Positions 8,251 to 15,784 of a stretch of 64,000 nucleotides of DNA are shown piece after piece. Within the stretch, counting starts at the first letter, position 1, and the number at the start of each line of letters is the position of its first letter. The translations under genes were made by a program, and so were the position numbers. Under the pieces are notes generated by a model that saw nothing but the letters and a program-made list of their open reading frames with translations, had not been told where the DNA came from and did no database searches. This DNA is from Streptomyces sp. ADI95-17 (GTDB lineage: Bacteria > Actinomycetota > Actinomycetes > Streptomycetales > Streptomycetaceae). The stretch spans positions 354,887 through 418,886 of the forward strand of contig NZ_ML123047.1 of assembly GCF_003846175.1 (NCBI RefSeq). Direction: 5' to 3'.

Positions 8251-9078
8251 TCAGCCGACGGCGCCGAGGATCGGGGCCCAGGTGGGACCGGTGAGTGCGG
8301 CCACCGCCTGCTTCTGGGAGAGCGGAGGGGTGTCACGGGTCGGCTTCGGAGTGTTTCCGCCACTGAAGTCGCCGGCGGTGTTCCACTGCACCATCTGAAG
8401 CTGGGCGCCGGTCGACTTCAGGGTCACCGTCGTCGTCCAGCGGTGCGCGATCACGGAGTCGGGGACGGAGCCGGCGCCCATCGACTGCCTTTCCGCGATC
8501 TTCTCCGACACCACCAGGGCACCGCCGGGAAGCGCGGTGCTGCTCGGCAGCTCGCTCAGCTCGCAGGTGTCACCGGCGTCAGCACGCCCGGCCATGTTGT
8601 CGCAGTTCAGCCCGTCGCCGTCCCTGAGCGGCAGTTTGAGCCGCAGGGCCGAGACACCGACGTTGGCGGCGCCGTGCCCGTCGTTGACGGCCACTTCGCC
8701 GTTGGCGACCCATCCGCCGTTCGGATTCGAGGGGTCGTTGCTCTGTCCGTGCTCCCGGCCGAACCGGCTCCCGGGGAACGTCTTCTTCACGGCGTCGATC
8801 ATCTGGGTGCCGGTGATCGCGGAACGGGGCATCGCCAGCGCCACCGCTTCCATGTCGGATCCTGCGGAGCGAGCCCCGGCGAGCACGCCGGGAAGCACCA
8901 GGCCGGCCGCCGCGATCGCGGCGCAGGCACCGACCCCGGCGACGACACCGGCGCTGCGCCGGCGACGGCTGCGGCTCCGCCCGCGCTCTACGGCCCGGCC
9001 CGTGAGCGCGGTGAGATCGGGTTCGAGGGATTCGGTCGTGCGGTCCAGGGCGTGTGCGAGGTCTGCTTCGAACGGCAT
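8251..9078 (-). CDS. single-pass membrane protein partnered with a SigE-family sigma factor (putative anti-sigma)
   Basis: A 275-residue protein with a cytoplasmic N-terminus (about 1-45, acidic then Arg-rich), one TM segment (about 47-70) and an extracytoplasmic domain of about 200 residues. It is co-directional with and 66 bp downstream of the sigma gene. Topology and context fit an anti-sigma factor or signal receptor, but I see no zinc-binding HxxxCxxC (ZAS) motif in the N-terminus. The assignment is therefore positional. The ATG at 9078 is preferred to an in-frame start at 9138 because the protein then begins directly with the conserved-looking acidic segment. Confidence 0.7.
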   Translation of the reverse strand: MPFEADLAHALDRTTESLEPDLTALTGRAVERGRSRSRRRRSAGVVAGVGACAAIAAAGLVLPGVLAGARSAGSDMEAVALAMPRSAITGTQMIDAVKKTFPGSRFGREHGQSNDPSNPNGGWVANGEVAVNDGHGAANVGVSALRLKLPLRDGDGLNCDNMAGRADAGDTCELSELPSSTALPGGALVVSEKIAERQSMGAGSVPDSVIAHRWTTTVTLKSTGAQLQMVQWNTAGDFSGGNTPKPTRDTPPLSQKQAVAALTGPTWAPILGAVG

Positions 9079-9144
9079 GCTGGCGGCACCTTCTCTGTCT
9101 CTGACGGGGGTTCTGCGACGGGTTCGACCGGTGTGCACCGTTGT

Positions 9145-9651
9145 TCAGTGCGGGACCAGGTCGGACAGGCTGTCGCCGAGCAACGCACGCACCCTGTTGA
9201 GTGCCCGGGTGCCCCGGGAGCGGACCGCGCTGCTGCTCAGCCTGAGCATCCCGGCGGTCTCCTCGATGCTGCGGTCCTCCCAGTAGCGCAGCAGCAGCAC
9301 CGCCCGGTCCCGGGGCGGGAGTTGACCGAGCGCGTCCAGCAGGGTGAGCCGCAGTGCGGCGTCCGGTCCGGCCGCCGCACTGTCGGGCATGTTCCCGGTG
9401 GGGCGCTCTCCGGTGCTGCGCCGACGCCGCAGGGTGAGGGAGGTACGGACCAGGACCGTCTGGGCGTAGGCCGCCGGGCTGTCCGCCCTGGCCACCCGCT
9501 TCCAGTGCACGTACACCCGGCTGAGGGTCTCCTGGACCAGGTCCTCGGCAAGATATGTGTCACCGGCCGCGAGGACGTACGCCGACCGGTACAGCGCCTT
9601 CGCCCTCTCGGCCACGAACTCCAGGTACTGATCCTCCTGCGCTGATTTCAC
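9145..9651 (-). CDS. SigE-family RNA polymerase sigma factor (ECF, group IV sigma-70)
   Basis: A 168-residue protein containing only sigma regions 2 and 4. Region 2 includes YRSAYVLAAGDTYLAEDLVQETL, and region 4 includes DALGQLPPRDRAVLLLRYWEDRSIEETA followed by the helix-turn-helix SSSAVRSRGTRALNRVRALL. This is the SigE-family architecture common in Streptomyces. It should direct RNA polymerase to stress promoters and be held by the membrane protein encoded downstream. It lies 230 bp from the divergent tail-anchored membrane protein gene. Confidence 0.93.
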   Translation of the reverse strand: MKSAQEDQYLEFVAERAKALYRSAYVLAAGDTYLAEDLVQETLSRVYVHWKRVARADSPAAYAQTVLVRTSLTLRRRRSTGERPTGNMPDSAAAGPDAALRLTLLDALGQLPPRDRAVLLLRYWEDRSIEETAGMLRLSSSAVRSRGTRALNRVRALLGDSLSDLVPH

Positions 9652-9881
9652 TCGGCCCCCGCCTGCTCTCTTGTTCCGTGATCCCCGTGCATACCCCTTT
9701 GACTACGTGGAACGGCAGGATGTCGCGCGGCACGAGCACCTTCTTCTCCACCGCTCTTCCGCGATTCGGCGTGGCGACAAGCCCGAAGCGGCCGCTGGGG
9801 GGACTGCTGGGCCCCCGCTCTGCGCCTGCCGCTAAAGTGCGATGCTTGTTCGATTCGCCGGGGGGCGGAGGGGGTGCGGCA

Positions 9882-10361
9882 TTGAGCGCGCAACTGAGAG
9901 ACATCGCCGGAGAGTTGGCGAAGCTGTTGTGGCGGGAACACACCGTGTACCGGGAACGGTCCGGCGGCGTGGTCATCCGGGCCGAGCATGTGCGGCGGTG
10001 GATCAGCCTCGCTCCGACGGGCGGCCGGGACGAGACCCTCGTACGCGTGGGGCGCATCCTGGACGGCGGCACCACCGCTCCGGCGCGCCTGGAGGCCGTG
10101 GTGCACCTCTCCGCCGGCACGGGCGTGCTCGCCGCGACCTGCCGCCGCCTGCTCGCCGAGGCGGCTGCCGATGTGGCGCCGGGCGCGCCGGGACGGGCAG
10201 CGTCCGGGCGGTCCAAGGGGGCCAAGGGGGCCAAACGGTCCGGGCGGGCCGCGCGGCCCAAAGGCAGTGGGAAGCACACCAGCTTCAGTTCATGGGTGAT
10301 CCTCGTCTGCGTCGCCGGCGTGATCGCCCTGTACGTCTACACCACCGCGACGCGCGGCTGA
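9882..10361 (+). CDS. tail-anchored hypothetical protein
   Basis: About 159 residues, unrecognised. An N-terminal helical region of about 100 residues (LSAQLRDIAGELAKLLWREH and following) leads into a Lys/Arg/Gly-rich linker with the repeated triplet GAK, and then a single C-terminal TM segment (WVILVCVAGVIALYVY). The start is set at TTG 9882, preceded by GGAGGGGG, and this is uncertain. It is divergent from the SigE-type sigma gene, so a shared promoter region is possible. Confidence 0.6.
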   Translation: MSAQLRDIAGELAKLLWREHTVYRERSGGVVIRAEHVRRWISLAPTGGRDETLVRVGRILDGGTTAPARLEAVVHLSAGTGVLAATCRRLLAEAAADVAPGAPGRAASGRSKGAKGAKRSGRAARPKGSGKHTSFSSWVILVCVAGVIALYVYTTATRG

Positions 10362-10504
10362 CCAGCGCTACGGGGAGACATCAGCCGGCTGCCTTCCAGG
10401 GGCTCCGGCCCCGTGACCGGAACATCGCCGGGGCGCAGCCGCCCGTCCCGTCCCGCCCGTCCCGTCCGTGACCGGCACGGCCCCGGCCACGACGACGCGG
10501 GCGG

Positions 10505-11173
10505 TCAGGGGGATGCGTCGTTGTCGTCGGCTCCACCGGTGTTCCGGTCGGTCTCCGGCGCCTTTCCGGCGATCCCGGCGACCATCCGGGCGTACATGCG
10601 TTCCGCCCGTTCGTCGAGCTCGGCGAGCGGGATCCCGGTGTCCCGTGCGTAGACCTCCCGGAAGATGACGTAACCCATCTGCGCCGCGGCCGTCATCACG
10701 TGCGCCGCGACCGTGTCCGCGTCGGCGGGCAGTGCGCCCTGCTCCTGGTCCCGGGCCAGACTGCGCCTGGTCTGAGCGAAGCGGGGCAGCGCGCTGAAGT
10801 CCTCGTCGCCGTCCAGGGCGAGGAGGGCTTCCAGTTTGACGAGCTCGGGCTCGGCGAGCCGGTGGCGGAACATGGCCGCCCGTCGCTCGGCGAACGGAAG
10901 CTCCCAGTGCCCCTCCCGGTCGGCGGTCTGGTGCTCCACCAGGTCGGCGACCGATGCCCGCAGCAGTGCCTGCCGAGTGCCGAAGTACTGGTAGATCTGG
11001 CCGTGGTTGACGCCTGCTTCGGTGGCGATCTCCCGCAGGTTGACCCCGGCGAGCACACCGTCCCGCTGGAGCAGCCGGCGGGCCGCGTCGAGGAGATCGG
11101 CCTCGGTCTCCTGGCGACTGCGACGCCTTCGGCGCGTCCTGCCGGTCTCGCTCACCTTCGGCTCCCCGTCCAT
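10505..11173 (-). CDS. TetR/AcrR-family transcriptional regulator
   Basis: A 222-residue repressor. The N-terminal helix-turn-helix (about 22-70) reads LREIATEAGVNHGQIYQYFGTR. The C-terminal ligand and dimerisation region is variable. The ATG at 11173 follows GAAGGGA. It is divergent from the CoA-transferase gene, and a perfect 25-bp palindrome lies in the shared intergenic region, so it very probably represses itself and the CoA-transferase/MFS/amidase genes. The effector may be a CoA thioester or carboxylic acid, by context only. Confidence 0.9.
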   Translation of the reverse strand: MDGEPKVSETGRTRRRRRSRQETEADLLDAARRLLQRDGVLAGVNLREIATEAGVNHGQIYQYFGTRQALLRASVADLVEHQTADREGHWELPFAERRAAMFRHRLAEPELVKLEALLALDGDEDFSALPRFAQTRRSLARDQEQGALPADADTVAAHVMTAAAQMGYVIFREVYARDTGIPLAELDERAERMYARMVAGIAGKAPETDRNTGGADDNDASP

Positions 11174-11231
11174 CGAATTCCCTTCACAGGGTCTTGCCCA
11201 CGTGCGGTGGCCAGCTTATGGTCCCGCTAAC

Positions 11232-11256
11232 AACGTTTCGTTAATAACGAAACGTT
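11232..11256. promoter_or_regulatory. perfect 12+1+12 palindrome, TetR operator
   Basis: Arms AACGTTTCGTTA and TAACGAAACGTT around a single central A, midway between the divergent TetR (start 11173) and CoA-transferase (start 11282) genes. It is strikingly A/T-rich for this genome. Length, symmetry and placement are those of a TetR-family operator covering both promoters. Confidence 0.85.
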
Positions 11257-11281
11257 ACTACGGTTCGAAGGGCAGCACCCC

Positions 11282-12472
11282 ATGGCGACACTTCCTCTGG
11301 AGGGCATCCGTGTCCTCGACCTCTCGACCGTCCTCGCGGCGCCGGTCACCGCCACCTTCCTGGGCGACTTCGGAGCCGAGGTGGTCAAGGTCGAGGAGCC
11401 CGGACGCGGCGACTTCACCCGCGGAACGCCGACAGGCGCCCGCTCCCCGTACTGGGCGCAGGAGGCCCGGAACAAGAAGTCCGTGACGCTCGACCTGCGT
11501 ACGGAGCGCGGTCGGAGCCTGGTGCGCGACCTCGTCCCGCATTTCGACGTGGTGATCACCAACTACCGGCCGCCGACCCTGGTGAAGTGGGGGCTGGACC
11601 CGGACTCCCTGCGCGCCCTCGCGCCGAACGCGATCCTCGTGTACGTCACCGGCTACGGCCTTACGGGCCCCTACCGTGACCGGGGCTCGTTCGACCGTAT
11701 CGCCAGCGCCTTCGCCGGGCTCACCCATGTGACCGGTGACCCCGACCGGCCGCCGGTCCGCAGCGGGTACTCGACCATCGACTACATGGCGGCCTATCTC
11801 GGGGCCTTCTCCGTCGTGACCGCGCTCTACCACCGGGACACGGCGGGCGGGGGCGGACAGGTGGTGGACCTGGCGCTGTACGAGGCGGGCTTCCGCGCCT
11901 CCGAGGACGCGCTCGCCTCGTACGCGACCACCGGCCAGGTCCGTGAGCGCCTCGGCAACCGCAACCCGAAGATCGTGCCGGCCAGCGACTTCACCACCTC
12001 CGACGGACGGCGCCTCTCCCTCCACGCGGGCACCGACCCGCTCTTCCGCAGGCTCGCGGCGCTCATGGGCACCCCGGAGATCGCCGACGCCCCCGAGTAC
12101 GCCACCCGCGCCGCCCGCGCCGAGAACGCCGACTCCCTGTACGCGGCCATAGCCGACTGGGTCGCCGGGTACACCGCCGCCGACCTGGCCAAGCGGCTCA
12201 ACGAGGCCGGCATCCCCGCCTCGCCCCTGATGAACATCGCCGACATCGCCGCCGACCCGCACTACCGCGAGCGCGGCACCCTCGTCACCGTCCAGGACCC
12301 CGAGTTCGGCGAACTACCCATGCCGGCACCTGTCCCGCGCATGTCCGGGACCCCCGGCAGCATCCGCACCACCGGTCCCGCGCTCGGCGAGCACAACGCC
12401 GAGGTCTATCAGGGGCTGCTGGGCATCGACGCGGAGCAGCTCGCCGCCCTGCGGGGCGACGGCGTCATCTGA
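11282..12472 (+). CDS. CaiB/BaiF-type class III CoA-transferase
   Basis: A 396-residue enzyme of family III. The N-terminus LEGIRVLDLSTVLAAPVTA and the segment EVVKVEEPGRGD are diagnostic, and the expected catalytic aspartate region lies in RIASAFAGLTHVTGDPDRPP. These enzymes move CoA between carboxylic acids through a glutaryl- or aspartyl-CoA type intermediate. It lies 48 bp after the TetR operator and upstream of an MFS carrier and an amidase, suggesting uptake and activation of an amide or acid substrate. A strong hairpin follows the gene, so the downstream genes may also have their own promoter. Confidence 0.9.
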   Translation: MATLPLEGIRVLDLSTVLAAPVTATFLGDFGAEVVKVEEPGRGDFTRGTPTGARSPYWAQEARNKKSVTLDLRTERGRSLVRDLVPHFDVVITNYRPPTLVKWGLDPDSLRALAPNAILVYVTGYGLTGPYRDRGSFDRIASAFAGLTHVTGDPDRPPVRSGYSTIDYMAAYLGAFSVVTALYHRDTAGGGGQVVDLALYEAGFRASEDALASYATTGQVRERLGNRNPKIVPASDFTTSDGRRLSLHAGTDPLFRRLAALMGTPEIADAPEYATRAARAENADSLYAAIADWVAGYTAADLAKRLNEAGIPASPLMNIADIAADPHYRERGTLVTVQDPEFGELPMPAPVPRMSGTPGSIRTTGPALGEHNAEVYQGLLGIDAEQLAALRGDGVI

Positions 12473-12511
12473 CCCCGCGCCTCCCGCGCGCCGCCGCCCC
12501 GGCATCCGGAC

Positions 12512-12542
12512 CCGGTTCTCCCGGAGCTCCCGGGAGAACCGG
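12512..12542 (+). terminator. strong stem-loop between CoA-transferase and MFS genes
   Basis: The 13-bp perfect inverted repeat CCGGTTCTCCCGG / CCGGGAGAACCGG has a 5-nt loop. It starts 40 bp after the CoA-transferase stop and ends 54 bp before the MFS start. It is probably a terminator or attenuating processing site within the locus. Confidence 0.75.
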
Positions 12543-12595
12543 CGGACCACACCGCCCCCTGCCCGTGTTCCTGCCCACCCGGGAGGTCCCGCACC

Positions 12596-14047
12596 ATGAC
12601 CACCACCGGCGCCTCCGCGCTCGGAGCCCGCCTCGACCGGCTCCCACTCGGTCCTTTCCACCGCAGACTCGTCATCGCCCTGGCCGGAATGATCCTCTTC
12701 GAGTGGGTCGAGACGTACTCCTTCGCCTTCGTGGCCCCCGTGCTCCGCACCCAGTGGGGTCTCTCCCTGTCCGGCATCGCCGCGATCGTGGGCATCAGCC
12801 AGCTCGGCGCCTTCACCGGTGGAATCGCCGGCGGATATCTGGCCGACCGGATCGGCCGCCGCCGCACCATGCTCGCCTTTGTCACCGTCTACTGCGCGGC
12901 CACGGCACTGTGTATCGCGGTGCAGAACCCCTGGCAGCTCATGGCCGCCCGCTTCGCCGCCCACCTCGGGGCGCAGGGCATGGCGGTCGTCGCCATCGTC
13001 GTCCTGACCGAGTTCGTTCCGGCCGCGGCCCGTGGGCGGCTGCAGACGTACAAGGTCGCCGTGGGCTCCCTCGGCATCCCGATCGCCGCCTGGGCGGGCT
13101 ACTTCCTCGTACCGCACTGGACGTGGGGCTGGCGGCTGGTCTTCGCACTGGGTCTGTTCGGAGTCGTCTTCGCATGGCTGATCCGCCGCTGGGTACCCGA
13201 GAGCCCGCGCTGGCTCGCCTCGCGCGGCCGGACGGAACGGGCCGAGGCGGTCGTCCGGGAGATCGAGCGGCAGTGCGGCGTGACAAGCCCGGAGACCGAA
13301 GTCCGGACCGACGGCACGGATGCCGGGCAGGGCGCGGATGCCGGGCACGGCGCGGATGCCGGGCACGGCGCGGAAGACACCGCGCGGACGCCGCCCCGGG
13401 CCCGGATCCGGCACCTGCTTGCCGGAGCGGACCGCCGCACCTTCCTGATCATCTCGGCCATGTGGGTGACCGGACTGCTGACCTACTCGGCCTACAACAC
13501 CTGGACGCCCACGCTCCTTTCGGAGAACGGGCTCGAACTCGACGACACGCTGCTCCTGTCCGCCGCCCTGGCCACCGCCGCGCCCGTCGGCGCCCTCATC
13601 GCCGTACCGTTCATCGACCGGTGGGACCGCCGCACGACCCAACTCGCCCTCGGCCTGCTCACAGCCGTCACACTGGTCCTGTTCGGCCTCGTCCGCTCCC
13701 AGGCGGCCATCGTCGTCCTGGGCTGTGCCGCCAGCCTTCTCTTCCAGATGGCCGTTCCCTTCCTGCAGGTCTACTCGGCCGAGGTCTTCCCCACCCGCAT
13801 CCGGGCCCTCGGTTCGGGCACCGCGAACGCCCTTTCCCGGATCTTCAACTTCGCCGCCCCCGCCCTGGTCGCCGCGCTCTTCGCCGGACTCGGCTACACC
13901 GCCGTCTTCGTGTTCCTGGCTGCCCTGAGCCTCGTCGGAGGCTGCGTCGCCGTCGCCTTCGGCCCGCGCACCACCGGCATGAGCCTGGAGGACGCCACCA
14001 CACCGGCCCACCAGTCCGTCACTACAAAGGAGAAGGCCTCCTCATGA
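12596..14047 (+). CDS. MFS transporter, metabolite:H+ symporter (aromatic-acid/shikimate-like)
   Basis: A 483-residue carrier with 12 predicted TM segments. Loop 2-3 carries GGYLADRIGRRRTM (the MFS motif D-R-x-G-R-R), and PESPRWLASRGRTERAE before the central loop is typical of the sugar/metabolite porter branch. The central loop (about residues 240-262) has a GHGADA-type hexapeptide triplication encoded by an 18-bp DNA repeat. It probably imports the substrate handled by the neighbouring CoA-transferase and amidase. Its TGA overlaps the amidase ATG (ATGA). Confidence 0.88.
   Translation: MTTTGASALGARLDRLPLGPFHRRLVIALAGMILFEWVETYSFAFVAPVLRTQWGLSLSGIAAIVGISQLGAFTGGIAGGYLADRIGRRRTMLAFVTVYCAATALCIAVQNPWQLMAARFAAHLGAQGMAVVAIVVLTEFVPAAARGRLQTYKVAVGSLGIPIAAWAGYFLVPHWTWGWRLVFALGLFGVVFAWLIRRWVPESPRWLASRGRTERAEAVVREIERQCGVTSPETEVRTDGTDAGQGADAGHGADAGHGAEDTARTPPRARIRHLLAGADRRTFLIISAMWVTGLLTYSAYNTWTPTLLSENGLELDDTLLLSAALATAAPVGALIAVPFIDRWDRRTTQLALGLLTAVTLVLFGLVRSQAAIVVLGCAASLLFQMAVPFLQVYSAEVFPTRIRALGSGTANALSRIFNFAAPALVAALFAGLGYTAVFVFLAALSLVGGCVAVAFGPRTTGMSLEDATTPAHQSVTTKEKASS
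13317..13370 (+). repeat. 18-bp tandem repeat inside the MFS gene (3 copies)
   Basis: Three in-frame copies of an 18-bp unit (CGGATGCCGGGCACGGCG with one variant base in copy 1) encode a repeated Asp-Ala-Gly-His-Gly-Ala segment in the cytoplasmic loop between the two six-TM halves. Copy-number change would stay in frame and only lengthen the loop. Confidence 0.8.
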
Positions 14048-15510
14048 CCGACCCCCTCGCCCCCACCGCACCGACCAATCTCTCCTACGCGTCGGCCGCC
14101 GATCTCCTCGCCCTGATGCAGCGGCGCGAGCTGTCGCCGACCGAACTCATGCACCACACCCTCGACCGCATCGGCAAGCTCGACGGCGCCATCAACTCCG
14201 TGGTCCGGCTGGACGCCGAACGGGCCCTCGCCGAGGCCGCCGACGCCACCGAACGCATCGCACGCGGCGCCGGCACCGGTCCGCTCACCGGGCTCCCCCT
14301 GCTCGTCAAGGACGCCGAGGACGCCGCGGGTTTCCCCACCAGCCACGGCACCCGAGCCTTCCGCGACGCTCCGCCGGCCACCCGGGACACCATTCACGTG
14401 GGCCGGCTGCGCGAGGCCGGCGCCATCGTGATCGGCAGAACCAACATGCCGCCCATGGGCGCCGGGATCCACACCGCGAACGACGCGTTCGGCATCACCC
14501 GGAACCCCTGGAACACCGAAAGGTCCCCCGGCGGATCCAGCGGCGGATCCGCCGCGGCCGTGGCCGCGGGCCTCGTCGCCCTGGCCACCGCCGGCGACGG
14601 GGGAGGCTCCACCCGCATCCCCGCCGCGCTGTGCGGAGTCATCGGCCTCAAGCCCAGCCGCGGCCGCATACCGCAGGGCCCCTCCCGCTTCCCGGTCTGG
14701 CCCCGGCACACGGTCCTCGGCGCGATCACCCGCACCGTCCGGGACGCCGCGCTCCATCTCGACATCGCCGCCGGGCACCACCCCGCCGACCCGGACTCGC
14801 TGCCCGCGCCGGGACTCTCGTACCAGGCATGCGTCGACGGCGCCGTACCGCGGCTGCGCGTCGGGGTGCTCCGCACCCTCGGGGTGGCCGATCCCCGGCC
14901 GGAGATCCTGGAGGCCGTCGACCGCGCCGCGGACGACCTGCGAGGCCACGGTCACCAAGTGACGGACGACGAAAGCGCGTTGCCGCAGCACGAACGCTTT
15001 CCCGCATCGATCCTGCTCCGCCAGCAGGTCCTGGCCCACTACCGGCTCACGAGCCGGCTCGATGCCTTCACCACCCGGAGGGACGACTTCGAGCCCTGGT
15101 TCGCCGACGTCCTGGCACACGGCGGTGCCCTCACCACGGAAGACTTCACCCGCTACTGGGAACACCGGGCGCGCCTCGACCAGTGGGCCGCGGATCTCTT
15201 CACCCGTTACGACATGCTCCTCATGCCCACCGTGCCCACCACCGCCTGGCCCGCCGAAGGGCCGGACGTGGCGACCGCCGTGCGGGAGCGGACCATCCCC
15301 ATCGCCTTCACCTCCGTCTTCAACGACACCGGCAATCCCGCGATCAGCATCCCGGCCGGACTGGCGCCCGACGGCCTTCCCCGGGCCGTACAACTCGTCG
15401 CGGCGCACCACCGGGAGGACCTTCTGCTCGGCGTCGCCTCCCTCCTGGAAGAGCCCGGCGACCGGGCCCACCCGCCTGTTCCCGGCAACGGGCAGGCCCC
15501 TGGTCGCTGA
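14044..15510 (+). CDS. amidase-signature family amidase
   Basis: A 488-residue hydrolase with the Ser-cisSer-Lys triad of the amidase signature family. Lys89 lies in LLVKDAEDAAG, the serine-rich loop SPGGSSGGSAAA lies at about 161-172, and the nucleophile Ser189 lies in GDGGGSTRIPAALCG. It hydrolyses a carboxamide to acid and ammonia (or a related C-N bond). Start ATG 14044 overlaps the MFS stop and follows AAAGGAG. As a set with the transporter and CoA-transferase, a route amide uptake, hydrolysis, CoA ester is plausible but inferred. Confidence 0.92.
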   Translation: MTDPLAPTAPTNLSYASAADLLALMQRRELSPTELMHHTLDRIGKLDGAINSVVRLDAERALAEAADATERIARGAGTGPLTGLPLLVKDAEDAAGFPTSHGTRAFRDAPPATRDTIHVGRLREAGAIVIGRTNMPPMGAGIHTANDAFGITRNPWNTERSPGGSSGGSAAAVAAGLVALATAGDGGGSTRIPAALCGVIGLKPSRGRIPQGPSRFPVWPRHTVLGAITRTVRDAALHLDIAAGHHPADPDSLPAPGLSYQACVDGAVPRLRVGVLRTLGVADPRPEILEAVDRAADDLRGHGHQVTDDESALPQHERFPASILLRQQVLAHYRLTSRLDAFTTRRDDFEPWFADVLAHGGALTTEDFTRYWEHRARLDQWAADLFTRYDMLLMPTVPTTAWPAEGPDVATAVRERTIPIAFTSVFNDTGNPAISIPAGLAPDGLPRAVQLVAAHHREDLLLGVASLLEEPGDRAHPPVPGNGQAPGR

Positions 15511-15784
15511 CCCGGGAGTGCCCGATGCGGCACCGGCGGTTTCGTTCGGATCAGCCGGCCGTCGGCCCGGGTGGTGCGACCGGGACCCTGCCGGTGCGAC
15601 CCGGGAGCCTGACTCGTCCGCCCGGGATCCTGCCGACGCTGCGCACATCGGCCGAGTTCCTCCGGGCAAAGGAAGTGAATCGTCCCGCACGGGCCGATCT
15701 TGGCTGATATACGCTGCGCCTGGCTTGATCGAACAGTTCAGCGAATCCGTGCCATCGGATACGCCTGCCCGGGGGGGCATTCCC

